Notes: generated by a model not told the origin, from the sequence alone. A stretch of 27,049 bases of DNA from an uncultured Lachnospiraceae bacterium (GCA_910578715.1 CAJTRL010000052.1:1-27049), one strand, 5' to 3'. Positions 15,488 to 24,192 are shown, numbered from the stretch's first letter. A program made the numbers and translations.

Positions 15488-17920
15488 ATGAATACTGCAT
15501 TATCTTGGATTAAAGCATATGTGCCGGACCTTGAATGCACGGCTCAGGAATATGCGGATGCTATGACCCTGACCGGAACAAAGGTAGAGACTTATGAAAA
15601 ACTGGACAAAAATCTGGAGAAGATTGTCATCGGCCGGATTGAAAAAATAGAAAAACACCCGGATGCGGATAAACTGATTGTCTGTCAGGTGAACATCGGT
15701 GCGGAAACCATTCAGATTGTGACCGGGGCGCCCAATGTGAAAGAAGGCGATAAGGTTCCGGTCGTGCTGGACGGCGGAAAGGTAGCGGGCGGACATGACG
15801 GCGGGCCGCTGCCGGAAGAGGGCATTGTCATCAAGGCCGGTAAACTGCGCGGTGTGCCTTCTAACGGTATGATGTGCTCCATTGAGGAGCTCGGCTCGTC
15901 CAGAGAGATGTACCCGGAAGCACCGGAAAACGGTATCTATATTTTCCCGGAAGATGCTCAGGTGGGTGCTGATGCGGTGGAGGCGCTTGGATTGCGCGAT
16001 ACGGTTTTCGAGTATGAAATTACGTCCAACCGGGTAGACTGTTACAGCGTTCTGGGCGTTGCGAGAGAGGCGGCCGCAACGTTTAAAAAGTCTTTTATCG
16101 CGCCGAAAGTAGAAGTGAAAACCACGAAAGAAAAGGCGTCGGATTATATCAGCGTAGAGGTCAGGGATGCGGAGCTCTGTCCAAGATACTGCGCGAGAGT
16201 CTGCACCAATATCAAAATCGGCCCTTCGCCCAAATGGATGCAGAGAAGGCTGGCGGCCAGCGGCATCCGGCCGATTAACAATCTGGTAGATATCACGAAT
16301 TATGTGATGGAAGAGTACGGCCAGCCGATGCACGCTTTTGATTTGGATACGGTGGCGGGACATCAGATTATCGTGCGCCGCGCCAAAGACGGCGATGTAT
16401 TCCAGACATTGGACGGACAGATGCGGAATCTGGATAAGGATATGCTGATGATATGTGATGCGGAGAAGGAAATCGGTATTGCCGGCATCATGGGCGGTGA
16501 AAACTCCAAGATTACGGAGAACGTGAAAACTGTGCTGTTCGAGGCGGCGACCTTTAACGGCGCCAATATCCGGAAATCCGCCAAACGGCTTGGTCTCCGG
16601 ACGGACGCTTCCGGTATTTTTGAAAAAGGGCTTGACCCACGCAATGCTCAGGCGGCAATCGACAGAGCCTGCCAGCTTATCGAAGAGTTAGGCTGCGGCG
16701 AAGTGACAGAAGGCATGGTGGAAGTATGCGCACCTCTTAGCGAGCTGCGGAAAATCAGATTTGACAGCGGACGTATCAATGACCTTCTTGGAACCGATAT
16801 TTCCGAACAGGAGATGGAAGAGATTTTTGCGAGGCTGGAACTGGAACTTACAACGGAAGCGGACGGCACGAAAGTTCTGATAATACCTTCCTTCCGTCAG
16901 GATTTGGAGGGTATCGCGGATATCGCGGAAGAAGTGGCGCGTTTCTATGGCTATGATAAAATACCGATGACCCTGCCGAGCGGGGAAGCGACTACCGGAA
17001 AACTGCCGTTTAAACTGCGCATCGAGCAGAAAGCGAGAGATATCGCAGAGTATTGTGGATTTTCACAGGGCATGTGCTATTCTTTCGAGAGCCCGAAGGT
17101 GTTTGACAAACTTCTGCTGGCAAAGGACGACGCTTTGAGAAATGCCATTACGATTGCCAATCCGTTAGGAGAGGATTTCTCCATTATGAGAACCATTTCT
17201 TTAAACGGTATGCTGACCAGTCTGGCGACGAATTATAATAGAAGAAATAAAAATGTGCGCCTCTATGAGCTTGGGAACATTTATCTTCCCAAAGCACTGC
17301 CGCTGACCGAACTGCCCGATGAAAGAATGCAGTTCACGCTCGGCATGTATGGCGAGGGAGATTTCTTTACGATGAAAGGCGTCGTGGAAGAGTTCCTGGA
17401 AAGCATCGGCATGAAGAAAAAAGTGCATTACGACCCGAAGGCGGGCAAAAATTTTCTGCATCCCGGCCGTCAGGCAAATATCCTGTATGACGGAAAACCG
17501 CTCGGTTATCTGGGCGAAGTGCACCCGGAAGTCTGCGATAACTACGACATGAAAACAAAGGCTTATGTGGCGGTTCTGGATATGCCGGAAATTCTTCCTT
17601 TGGCGACTTTTGACAGAAAGTACGCGGGCGTTGCCAGATATCCGGCCGTTTCCCGCGATATCAGCATGGTAGTTCCCAAAGCGGTTCTGGCGGGAGAAAT
17701 CGAGGCGGTTATCGCACAGCGGGGCGGAAAACTGCTGGAAGATTACAGACTGTTCGATATTTATGAAGGAAGCCAGATTAAAGAAGGATATAAGTCCCTC
17801 GCTTATTCCATTACTTTCCGCGCCCAGGACAGAACGCTGGAAGACGCCGATGTGACGGCCGTTATGAAGAAAATTCTGAACGGACTGGAAGGTATGGGAA
17901 TCGAACTGAGGGATAAATAA
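15488..17920 (+). CDS. pheT: Phenylalanine-tRNA ligase beta subunit
   Basis: Structural, tRNA-binding and editing subunit of PheRS. The 810 residues are standard length. Domains in order: tRNA-binding EMAP-like domain (~40-155, IGRIEKIEKHPDADKLIVCQVNIG); B3/4 editing domain (~210-385, containing RPINNLVDITNYVMEEYGQPMHAFD across 16268-16344); B5 domain (~400-475); catalytic-like core (~480-680); and a C-terminal FDX-ACB domain (~715-808, YPAVSRDISMVVP, ending in LNGLEGMGIELRDK). AGGAAGGA precedes the ATG. It is transcribed with pheS from the T-box promoter. The two-hairpin element after its stop may end or process the transcript. Confidence 0.97.
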   Translation: MNTALSWIKAYVPDLECTAQEYADAMTLTGTKVETYEKLDKNLEKIVIGRIEKIEKHPDADKLIVCQVNIGAETIQIVTGAPNVKEGDKVPVVLDGGKVAGGHDGGPLPEEGIVIKAGKLRGVPSNGMMCSIEELGSSREMYPEAPENGIYIFPEDAQVGADAVEALGLRDTVFEYEITSNRVDCYSVLGVAREAAATFKKSFIAPKVEVKTTKEKASDYISVEVRDAELCPRYCARVCTNIKIGPSPKWMQRRLAASGIRPINNLVDITNYVMEEYGQPMHAFDLDTVAGHQIIVRRAKDGDVFQTLDGQMRNLDKDMLMICDAEKEIGIAGIMGGENSKITENVKTVLFEAATFNGANIRKSAKRLGLRTDASGIFEKGLDPRNAQAAIDRACQLIEELGCGEVTEGMVEVCAPLSELRKIRFDSGRINDLLGTDISEQEMEEIFARLELELTTEADGTKVLIIPSFRQDLEGIADIAEEVARFYGYDKIPMTLPSGEATTGKLPFKLRIEQKARDIAEYCGFSQGMCYSFESPKVFDKLLLAKDDALRNAITIANPLGEDFSIMRTISLNGMLTSLATNYNRRNKNVRLYELGNIYLPKALPLTELPDERMQFTLGMYGEGDFFTMKGVVEEFLESIGMKKKVHYDPKAGKNFLHPGRQANILYDGKPLGYLGEVHPEVCDNYDMKTKAYVAVLDMPEILPLATFDRKYAGVARYPAVSRDISMVVPKAVLAGEIEAVIAQRGGKLLEDYRLFDIYEGSQIKEGYKSLAYSITFRAQDRTLEDADVTAVMKKILNGLEGMGIELRDK

Positions 17921-17921
17921 G

Positions 17922-17991
17922 ATGCCCAAACAGACTTGAGGGCAAATCTGTTTGGGCTGAAAGAATCGCCTAATGGCGATTCTTCCGGGCA
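17922..17991 (+). repeat. Two strong hairpins after pheT with alternative pairing
   Basis: Hairpin 1 is an 11-bp stem (GCCCAAACAGA, 17924-17934, with TCTGTTTGGGC, 17947-17957) around a loop containing TTGAGGGC. Hairpin 2 is a 10-bp stem (AAGAATCGCC with GGCGATTCTT) around TAAT. ATGCCC at 17922-17927 can instead pair with GGGCAT at 17986-17991, enclosing everything. No U-run follows, so it may be a processing or stability element rather than a simple terminator. Confidence 0.55.
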
Positions 17992-18037
17992 TTGGCGGAA
18001 TATGAAAAAAAGAGAAATCAGATAGGAGGGTATCATA

Positions 18038-19513
18038 ATGGAAACGAAGAATACATGGGAAACGTATGATGAGAAGCAGTTACAGGAAGTGGATATTTTT
18101 GCAAAAGATTATATGGACTTTCTGAATAACGGCAAGACGGAGCGCGAGTGCATCGATACGATTGTCAACCGCATCGAGAAAGAGGGCTATCAGGAACTTG
18201 AGGCGCTCATCAAAGCGCAGAAAAAATTACAGTGCGGCGACAAAGTATATTCCGTATGGATGAACAAATCCATCGTTATGTTCCAAATCGGTAAAAAACC
18301 GATGGCAGAGGGCATGAACATTCTGGGCGCGCATATCGACTCGCCGCGCCTTGACGTGAAGCAGAATCCGCTTTATGAGGACGGCGGCTTTGCTTATCTG
18401 GACACCCATTATTACGGCGGCGTTAAGAAGTACCAGTGGGTGACGATTCCGCTTGCGATTCATGGCGTGATTGTGAAAAAGGACGGTACGACGGTGGAAG
18501 TCAATATCGGTGAAAACGAGGACGACCCGGTATTTTTCGTATCGGACCTGCTGATTCATCTTGCACAGGAGCAGCTGGAGAAGAAGGCGGCCAAAGTCAT
18601 TGAAGGCGAGGCGCTGGATATTATCATCGGCAATAAACCGCTTGTGATAAAACCGGAGGAGAGAGAAGAAAAGACCATCGGCGAAGATGGAAAGAAGGAA
18701 GAGAAAACGGAGGCGGCGGGCGGCCAAAAAGAAGAAAAATCCGAGAAAGAAGCCGTTAAGAAGAATATGCTCGCTATCCTGAAAGAAGCCTATGACGTGG
18801 AGGAAGAGGATTTTATTTCTGCGGAACTGGAAGTGGTTCCCGCCGGAAAAGCAAGAGAAGCCGGATTCGACAGAAGTATGATTTTATCCTATGGACAGGA
18901 TGACAGAGTATGTGCTTTCTCTTCTCTGAAAGCGATGCTGGAAGTTGGTGCGACAGAAAGAACGGCATGCTGTATTCTTGTGGATAAAGAAGAAATCGGA
19001 AGCGTCGGCGCAACCGGCATGCAGTCCCGTTTCTTTGAAAACGCGGTGGCGGAACTGATGAATCTGACAGGGGAATACAGCGAGCTGAATGTCAGAAGAT
19101 GTCTGGCGTCCTCCTGTATGCTTTCCTCCGATGTGAGCAGCGCTTATGACCCGTCTTACGCGGCCAGCTTCGATAAGAAAAACGTGGCGTATCTGGGCGG
19201 CGGCATGGTATTCAACAAATTTACGGGAGCCAGGGGAAAATCCGGTTCCAACGATGCAAATGCGGAATATCTGGCCCATATCAGAGCGATTTTTGAAAAG
19301 GAAAAAGTCAACTTCCAGACGGCGGAACTGGGCCGCGTGGATTTGGGCGGCGGCGGAACGATTGCTTATATTCTGGCGCTTTACGGAATGAATGTCATCG
19401 ACAGCGGCGTTGCGGTCTTAAATATGCACGCGCCCTGGGAAGCGACCAGCAAGGCAGATGTCTACGAGACGAAAAGAGGCTATGTGGCGTTTTTGGAGAA
19501 CGCTGATTTATAG
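18038..19513 (+). CDS. M18 family aminopeptidase with Lys/Glu-rich insertion
   Basis: Cytosolic zinc metallo-aminopeptidase, active as a large tetrahedral dodecamer in this family, that trims acidic or hydrophobic N-termini. The 491 residues show M18 motifs: His99 in GAHIDSPRLDVKQNP; the YGQDDRVCAF segment (Asp288/Asp289); the catalytic Glu pair 318-319 in DKEEIGSVGATG; and His464 in LNMHAPWEATSKAD near the C-terminus. A low-complexity insertion, residues about 205-242, rich in Lys, Glu and Gly, separates the two catalytic-domain halves near the dimerisation domain. GGAGGG precedes the ATG at 18038. It lies between the pheT hairpin element and queA, probably as its own unit; no promoter was placed with confidence. 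Confidence 0.94.
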   Translation: METKNTWETYDEKQLQEVDIFAKDYMDFLNNGKTERECIDTIVNRIEKEGYQELEALIKAQKKLQCGDKVYSVWMNKSIVMFQIGKKPMAEGMNILGAHIDSPRLDVKQNPLYEDGGFAYLDTHYYGGVKKYQWVTIPLAIHGVIVKKDGTTVEVNIGENEDDPVFFVSDLLIHLAQEQLEKKAAKVIEGEALDIIIGNKPLVIKPEEREEKTIGEDGKKEEKTEAAGGQKEEKSEKEAVKKNMLAILKEAYDVEEEDFISAELEVVPAGKAREAGFDRSMILSYGQDDRVCAFSSLKAMLEVGATERTACCILVDKEEIGSVGATGMQSRFFENAVAELMNLTGEYSELNVRRCLASSCMLSSDVSSAYDPSYAASFDKKNVAYLGGGMVFNKFTGARGKSGSNDANAEYLAHIRAIFEKEKVNFQTAELGRVDLGGGGTIAYILALYGMNVIDSGVAVLNMHAPWEATSKADVYETKRGYVAFLENADL

Positions 19514-19539
19514 AAACAGGAATCAAAGATGGAGAAAGT

Positions 19540-19591
19540 GTTGAAAATTAAAATTTTCAACTATTGATTTGAGTGTCTGCTAAAGCAGACA
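19540..19591 (+). repeat. Double-hairpin intergenic motif, copy 2
   Basis: Hairpin 1 is a palindrome, GTTGAAAATT (19540-19549) with AATTTTCAAC (19552-19561). The linker contains TTGATTTGAG (19564-19573), identical to that at 13001-13010. Hairpin 2 is TGTCTGC-TAAA-GCAGACA (19574-19591). It ends 3 nt before the queA ribosome-binding site GGGAG. Confidence 0.55.
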
Positions 19592-19604
19592 GACGGGAGT
19601 AAAA

Positions 19605-20645
19605 ATGGAAAAAATGGAATTAAAAAAATCCGATTTCTATTTTGAACTGCCACAGGAGCTGATTGCACAGGACCCGCTGAAAGACCGTTCCGCCTCCCGG
19701 CTGCTCATGTTAGACAAACGGACGGGAGATATAGAGCATCATACATTTCGTGAAATCATCAATTATTTACAGCCGGGGGACTGTCTCGTTTTAAACGATA
19801 CAAAGGTCATTCCGGCAAGGCTTCTGGGCGTCCGGGAAGATACGGGGGCGGCGGTGGAAGTGCTTCTTTTGAAAAGAAAGGAAAAAGATGTCTGGGAGAC
19901 GCTCGTAAAACCGGGCAAAAAAGCCCGTCCGGGGATGCGGCTTGTTTTTGGAGACGGGATTTTGACGGCGGAGGTTCTGGAAATTGTGGAAGAAGGGAAC
20001 CGGCTCATAAGATTCCGGTATGAGGGGATTTTTGAAGAGACGCTCGACAGACTCGGAGAAATGCCCCTCCCTCCATACATTACCCACAAATTACAGGATA
20101 AAAACCGGTATCAGACCGTATATGCCAGATATGAGGGCTCTGCGGCCGCTCCGACTGCCGGGCTGCATTTTACGAAAGAACTGCTTTGTGCCATTGAAGA
20201 AAAGGGCGTGGATATCGCCTGTGTGACGCTTCATGTGGGCCTCGGAACATTTCGCCCGGTAAAAGAAGAAAATATTCTGGAACATCATATGCACGCGGAA
20301 ACCTATCATGTGAGCGCGGAGGCGGCGGATAAAATCAACCGGGCAAAAGAGAACGGCCACAGGGTTATCTGTGTCGGTACGACGAGCTGCCGGACTGTGG
20401 AAAGCGCGGCGGATGATAACGGCAGACTGCGGGAGTGCAGCGGCGATACGCAGATTTTTATTTATCCCGGTTACCGCTTCAAAGTGCTGGATGCGCTGGT
20501 TACCAACTTTCACCTGCCGGAATCTACGCTCGTCATGCTTGTTTCTGCGCTTGCGGGAAGGGAACAGGTACTGCGTGCCTATGAAGAGGCGATTCGGGAA
20601 AGGTATCGGTTTTTTAGTTTTGGGGATGCGATGCTGATTATCTGA
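19605..20645 (+). CDS. queA: tRNA preQ1(34) S-adenosylmethionine ribosyltransferase-isomerase
   Basis: Transfers and isomerises the ribosyl part of SAM onto preQ1 at position 34 of GUN-anticodon tRNAs, giving epoxyqueuosine. The 346-aa product is typical of QueA: DFYFELPQELIAQDPL near the N-terminus, LVLNDTKVIPARLLG, the conserved AAPTAGLHFT (near 178-187), VTLHVGLGTFRPV, and NFHLPESTLVMLVSALAG with YRFFSFGDAMLI at the C-terminus. The first ATG at 19605 has GGGAG 5 nt upstream; a second in-frame ATG is at 19614. No other queuosine gene (tgt, queC-F) is in view. The leader directly upstream contains the double-hairpin motif, which could affect expression. Confidence 0.97.
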   Translation: MEKMELKKSDFYFELPQELIAQDPLKDRSASRLLMLDKRTGDIEHHTFREIINYLQPGDCLVLNDTKVIPARLLGVREDTGAAVEVLLLKRKEKDVWETLVKPGKKARPGMRLVFGDGILTAEVLEIVEEGNRLIRFRYEGIFEETLDRLGEMPLPPYITHKLQDKNRYQTVYARYEGSAAAPTAGLHFTKELLCAIEEKGVDIACVTLHVGLGTFRPVKEENILEHHMHAETYHVSAEAADKINRAKENGHRVICVGTTSCRTVESAADDNGRLRECSGDTQIFIYPGYRFKVLDALVTNFHLPESTLVMLVSALAGREQVLRAYEEAIRERYRFFSFGDAMLII

Positions 20646-20653
20646 TGATTCCT

Positions 20654-20682
20654 TTACAAAAAGTTTAGAATGGAGTAATATA
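20654..20682 (+). promoter_or_regulatory. Promoter of the PilZ-VanZ pair with overlapping palindrome
   Basis: TTTACA (20654-20659), then a 17-nt spacer and TAATAT (20677-20682). A perfect inverted repeat, GTTTAGAAT (20663-20671) and ATTCTAAAC (20683-20691) separated by 11 nt, brackets the -10 region and could be an operator or an RNA hairpin just upstream of the ribosome-binding site. Confidence 0.5.
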
Positions 20683-20702
20683 ATTCTAAACAACGGAGAA
20701 AG

Positions 20703-21077
20703 GTGTCAGAAAACAGTATGGAAGAAAGAAGAAAATACAGACGAATGGAATTGTCATCCCGCCTGGTTATCAAGAGCTTAAACGGAGCGGAAGAGAGCGT
20801 ACCGATTGAAGTAGTAAACGTTTCTAAAAATGGAATCGGTTTTATCTGCGAAAATGAATTAAATGCGGATACGGTTTACGAGGCTTATCTGACAATCTGG
20901 ATGAAAGAGCATATTCATGCTTTTATGGAGATTGTCAGAATCGAAAAGCTGGATGAGAAGCGGTATCATTATGGCGCTATTTTTATCGGAATGTCGGAGA
21001 TGGATTCCATGCGGATAGAAGTTTTCGATACGATGGGAAAGATGGAGAATCAGGAAAGTGTCGGCGGGGAAAAATAG
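20703..21077 (+). CDS. PilZ-domain protein (c-di-GMP binding)
   Basis: Small single-domain cyclic-di-GMP receptor of 124 residues (119 if the ATG at 20718 is used). The PilZ ligand motifs are intact: RRKYRR near the N-terminus (RxxxR) and NVSKNGIGF (D/NxSxxG) about 30 residues later. The GTG start at 20703 has GGAG 4 nt upstream, whereas the downstream ATG has no well-placed site, so GTG is preferred. It overlaps the VanZ-like gene by 20 nt in another frame, so the two are almost certainly co-translated. No GGDEF or EAL gene is in view. A link between second-messenger level and the VanZ-like membrane protein is inference. Confidence 0.88.
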   Translation: MSENSMEERRKYRRMELSSRLVIKSLNGAEESVPIEVVNVSKNGIGFICENELNADTVYEAYLTIWMKEHIHAFMEIVRIEKLDEKRYHYGAIFIGMSEMDSMRIEVFDTMGKMENQESVGGEK

Positions 21078-21561
21078 AAGGCGGAATGCGGGACTTGAAA
21101 TGCTCGTTATTTTTGGTTCGGTCATGGGACTTTTGCTGCTCCTGTATCTGGTCATGATATTGTCATTTCAGGATGGCGACAGTTCTACCAGCGAAACGAT
21201 GAGCATTGCGGTCAGAATTTCAGGGATTATATATGAGAATCCGACGGAAGACGAAATCAGGACGGTCAGTCTGATGCTGCGCTATGTTGCCCATCTCGGT
21301 CTGTTTTTCGTCGTGGGTCTTGTGACGACTTTTGTCAGTATGGTAATTTTCAGACGGTATTACCGGATTTTGGGCGTTCTATTGTCCGGCGGCGTCTGTT
21401 ATGTGCTGGCGTATTATACGGAATATTATAAGCAATTTGTGGATGGAAGGCATTTTCAGATGACGGATGTGGGGCTGAACTGGCTTGGAAGCGCAGCCGG
21501 GATTGCCTGTATGGTGCTTTCCTATTTTATGAACCGTCTGCTGGTGGAATTGTCTTCTTAA
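21058..21561 (+). CDS. VanZ-like family membrane protein
   Basis: 167-aa membrane protein with four hydrophobic segments, about residues 13-37, 77-97, 100-120 and 143-163. VanZ-family marks are SFQDGDSSTSE after helix 1, RYVAHLGLFFVVGL, and YTEYYKQFVDGRHFQMTDVGLNWLGSAAG (21418-21504) before the last helix. VanZ relatives occur widely outside glycopeptide resistance and their molecular function is poorly known, so resistance should not be inferred. The GTG at 21058 lies 20 nt inside the PilZ gene with AGGA just upstream at very short spacing; an ATG at 21100 is a plausible alternative that would still leave helix 1 intact. The pair ends in a strong terminator. Confidence 0.85.
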   Translation: MSAGKNRRRNAGLEMLVIFGSVMGLLLLLYLVMILSFQDGDSSTSETMSIAVRISGIIYENPTEDEIRTVSLMLRYVAHLGLFFVVGLVTTFVSMVIFRRYYRILGVLLSGGVCYVLAYYTEYYKQFVDGRHFQMTDVGLNWLGSAAGIACMVLSYFMNRLLVELSS

Positions 21562-21567
21562 ACGGAA

Positions 21568-21616
21568 AGAGAAGTTCTGAAGTTCGTAATACGAACCTAA
21601 GAACTTCTCTATTTTT
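21568..21616 (+). terminator. Intrinsic terminator after the VanZ-like gene
   Basis: AGAGAAGTTCT (21568-21578) pairs with AGAACTTCTCT (21600-21610). An inner GTTCG/CGAAC stem continues after a 3-nt internal loop, and ATTTTT follows. It separates the pair from convergent aroA. Confidence 0.9.
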
Positions 21617-21661
21617 GACTGGAGGATGTGAAAAGGTTTTTAGAGAGCCAGCTTTTTTGTG

Positions 21662-22942
21662 TCAGGACTGGCTCAGGGTTTTTATATCTTCATAGAAGGA
21701 AGGAAAGCTGATATTCACGCAGTCCCTTCCTTTTATTGTCGTTTCTCCTTCCGCAAGAAGAGCGGCTACGGCGAAGCTCATTGCGATGCGGTGGTCCAGA
21801 TGGGAATCAACGATGGCGCCATATAGCGGCTTCCCGCCTTCGATAATCATACCGTCTTCGGTTCCTGTAATGTCTGCGCCCATTGCGGTCAGATTTTCCA
21901 CCATGACGTCGATGCGGTTGGATTCCTTGACTTTCAGTTCCGCGGCGTCTTTGATAATTGTCGTGCCTTCCGCCGCGGCGGCCATGATATTGATGATGGG
22001 AAGTTCATCGATGAGGGTCGGAATGATATCTCCCTGAATCGTAATGCCATGCAGTCTGCTGGATTTTACCAGTAAGTCGGCGGTCGGCTCTCCTTCGCGG
22101 TTTTCGTTTAAAATCGTAATATCGCCGCCCATAGCGAGGGCAACTTTTAAAATACCGTCCCTGGTGGGATTGATACCGACATTTTTAATGAGCAGTTCCG
22201 AGTGCGGGATACATAATCCGGCCGCGATGAAATAGGCGGCGGAAGAAATGTCGCCGGGCACATGCACTTGCTGTCCTGTTAAATGGGGCTGCGGCCGGAT
22301 GCCGGCGGTGGTTCCTTCGGTTTTTACCTCTGCGCCGAAACAGCGCAGCATGATTTCGGAATGATTCCGGCTGATGACCGGCTCGGTCACTTTTGTTTCT
22401 CCATCGGCATACAGGCCGGCCAGAAGAATCGCGGATTTTACCTGGGCGGAGGCGACTTTGGAGTGATAATGAATGCCATGCAGAGCGCTTCCTCTGATGC
22501 GAAGCGGTGCGCAGTCGTTGCCGTTTATGCTTGTGATGTCCGCGCCCATCATGGAAAGGGGCTCCATAATCCGCCGCATGGGGCGTTTCTGGATGGAGGC
22601 GTCTCCGGTCAGCGTGGTTTCGAATGGCTGAGCCGCCAGAATGCCGGATATCAGTCTTGTAGTCGTGCCGCTGTTACCTGTATCGAGAACCGAAGAGGGC
22701 GCGCTGAGACCGTGAAGTCCTTTTCCATGAATCAGGATTTTGCCGGGCGTATTTTCGATTTCCACGCCCATTTTACGAAAGCAGTCGATGGTGGAGAGGC
22801 AGTCGGCGCCCTGTAAAAAGTTGGTGACTTCCGTCAGGCCGTCCGAGAGCGAGCCGAACATCACCGCTCTGTGTGAGATGGATTTATCTCCGGGTATGGC
22901 GATTTCGCCCCGGAGTCCGTTGCTGTTATGTATTGTTGACAT
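21662..22942 (-). CDS. aroA: 3-phosphoshikimate 1-carboxyvinyltransferase (EPSP synthase)
   Basis: Sixth step of the shikimate pathway: transfers enolpyruvyl from PEP to shikimate-3-phosphate. The 426 residues are standard. Motifs: PGDKSISHRA (Lys20, substrate contacts), DTGNSGTTTRL (87-96), the RPMRRIMEPL loop (120-129), and the C-terminal ESNRIDVM with DHRIAMSFAVAAL. AAAGGAAG precedes the ATG. It lies 146 bp downstream of tyrA on the same strand. A TATAAT at 23052-23057 in the gap could give it an additional promoter, but no good -35 was seen. Whether it is glyphosate-sensitive (class I) or tolerant (class II) was not decided. Confidence 0.97.
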   Translation of the reverse strand: MSTIHNSNGLRGEIAIPGDKSISHRAVMFGSLSDGLTEVTNFLQGADCLSTIDCFRKMGVEIENTPGKILIHGKGLHGLSAPSSVLDTGNSGTTTRLISGILAAQPFETTLTGDASIQKRPMRRIMEPLSMMGADITSINGNDCAPLRIRGSALHGIHYHSKVASAQVKSAILLAGLYADGETKVTEPVISRNHSEIMLRCFGAEVKTEGTTAGIRPQPHLTGQQVHVPGDISSAAYFIAAGLCIPHSELLIKNVGINPTRDGILKVALAMGGDITILNENREGEPTADLLVKSSRLHGITIQGDIIPTLIDELPIINIMAAAAEGTTIIKDAAELKVKESNRIDVMVENLTAMGADITGTEDGMIIEGGKPLYGAIVDSHLDHRIAMSFAVAALLAEGETTIKGRDCVNISFPSFYEDIKTLSQS

Positions 22943-23088
22943 GGGATGCTTCCTTTCTTGTGAGTTCTTTATGTGTTTTTTTCTACATCATCATTTCTGA
23001 CTGCTGCTTTCGAAGCGTTTTCCGAATTCAGTTTCGGCATGGTTCTGCAATATTATAATCTCTAATCCGGTCTTTTTACTCAAATCCG

Positions 23089-24192
23089 TTACAGTTTTTT
23101 GGTATGAATGGAATAGGACTGTGCCAGCAGTACCTTTTCCGCCTGCTTTGCGGCGGCTGCTTCATAAAATTCGATGCGGAGAGCGCCCTCCGCCAGTTCC
23201 CTGTTGTGGTTGATGCCGATATTTTTGATGCTGATGTCATGGCCTGCCAGCAGCGAAGCGATGGCGGCGATGGAGCCGGGGCGGTCTGCAATGTCCACCG
23301 TGATGACATATTCCGTTTTGATTGGCCCGCTGGAAGCACTGATAAAGGATTCCCGGTAGTCTCTGGCTTCTTCAAAGAACCGGTAGAGTGAGTCTGCTTT
23401 TTTTTCATCCAGTATTTTTTTGAAAGCATTTAAGTCCAGAATATAGCGGTCTAACAGCCTGGAAATATTTTCCGTGTTAGTCAGGCAGATTTGCTGCCAC
23501 ATCGAAGGAGAAGAGGAAGCAATCCGTGTAATATCTTTGAAACCGCCGGCCGCAATCATTTTCATGACGCCTTCTTCCGAGTCCGCATTTTTCACCAGAC
23601 TGACGAGAGAAGCGGCAATGACATGGGGCAAGTGGGAAATGGCCGCCGTGACATAATCATGCTGTTCATAAGGGAGAATGAGGGGAATCGCGCCAATTGT
23701 CCGGACAAGCGTCTGGTAAGCGGAAACCTTTTCCATCGGAACTTCCTTTGCCGGCGTCAGGATATAGTAGGCATTTTCAAACAAAGAAGCCTTGGCGTTG
23801 GCGTAGCCAAACCGTTCGGAGCCGGTCATCGGATGGCCGCCGATAAACTGTCCGTTAAGTCCCAGTGCTTCAATCTGTTTGTGAATCCCAGTTTTCACGC
23901 TGCCGACGTCGGTCAGAATCGTTTCCGGAGAAAGATATTTTTGCAAAAGGAGAAGATTCTGGTCATTATGGGAGACAGGTGCACATAGGAATAAATAATC
24001 GCATTTTTCGAAAACCGCTCCGATTTCGGAACAGGCTTCCTGAATGACGCCTTCGTTCAGGGCGAGCTGTAAAGATGCGGTGTTTGTGTCGTAAGCGATT
24101 AAGTGCGTCTCCGGCATTTTGTCATGAAGGGCTTTGGCAATGGAACCACCGATAAGTCCGAGACCGATGAATCCACAGGTAAAAGAGGACAT
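23089..24192 (-). CDS. tyrA: Prephenate dehydrogenase with C-terminal ACT domain
   Basis: NAD(P)-dependent oxidative decarboxylation of prephenate to 4-hydroxyphenylpyruvate, the committed step to tyrosine. The 367 residues begin with the Rossmann motif GFIGLGLIGGSIAKAL (7-22), followed by the family motifs GGHPMTGSERFGYANA and LPHVIAASLV. Residues about 295-367 form an ACT domain (VITVDIADRPGSIAAIASLLAGHDISIKNIGI), the usual site of feedback control by an amino acid. The ATG at 24192 has AAAGGAG 8 nt upstream; the open frame continues 18 codons further, across the promoter-proximal region, but that start has no ribosome-binding site. It is first in a two-gene aromatic unit with aroA. Confidence 0.96.
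   Translation of the reverse strand: MSSFTCGFIGLGLIGGSIAKALHDKMPETHLIAYDTNTASLQLALNEGVIQEACSEIGAVFEKCDYLFLCAPVSHNDQNLLLLQKYLSPETILTDVGSVKTGIHKQIEALGLNGQFIGGHPMTGSERFGYANAKASLFENAYYILTPAKEVPMEKVSAYQTLVRTIGAIPLILPYEQHDYVTAAISHLPHVIAASLVSLVKNADSEEGVMKMIAAGGFKDITRIASSSPSMWQQICLTNTENISRLLDRYILDLNAFKKILDEKKADSLYRFFEEARDYRESFISASSGPIKTEYVITVDIADRPGSIAAIASLLAGHDISIKNIGINHNRELAEGALRIEFYEAAAAKQAEKVLLAQSYSIHTKKL

Noticed and set aside
21058..21561. Glycopeptide resistance gene
   Set aside because: VanZ-like proteins are common outside resistance clusters and no vanHAX-type gene is nearby.
21641..21680. Possible terminator for aroA on the minus strand
   Set aside because: GAGCCAG/CTGGCTC can pair around a 16-nt loop, but the following sequence is not a T-run, so it was not listed.
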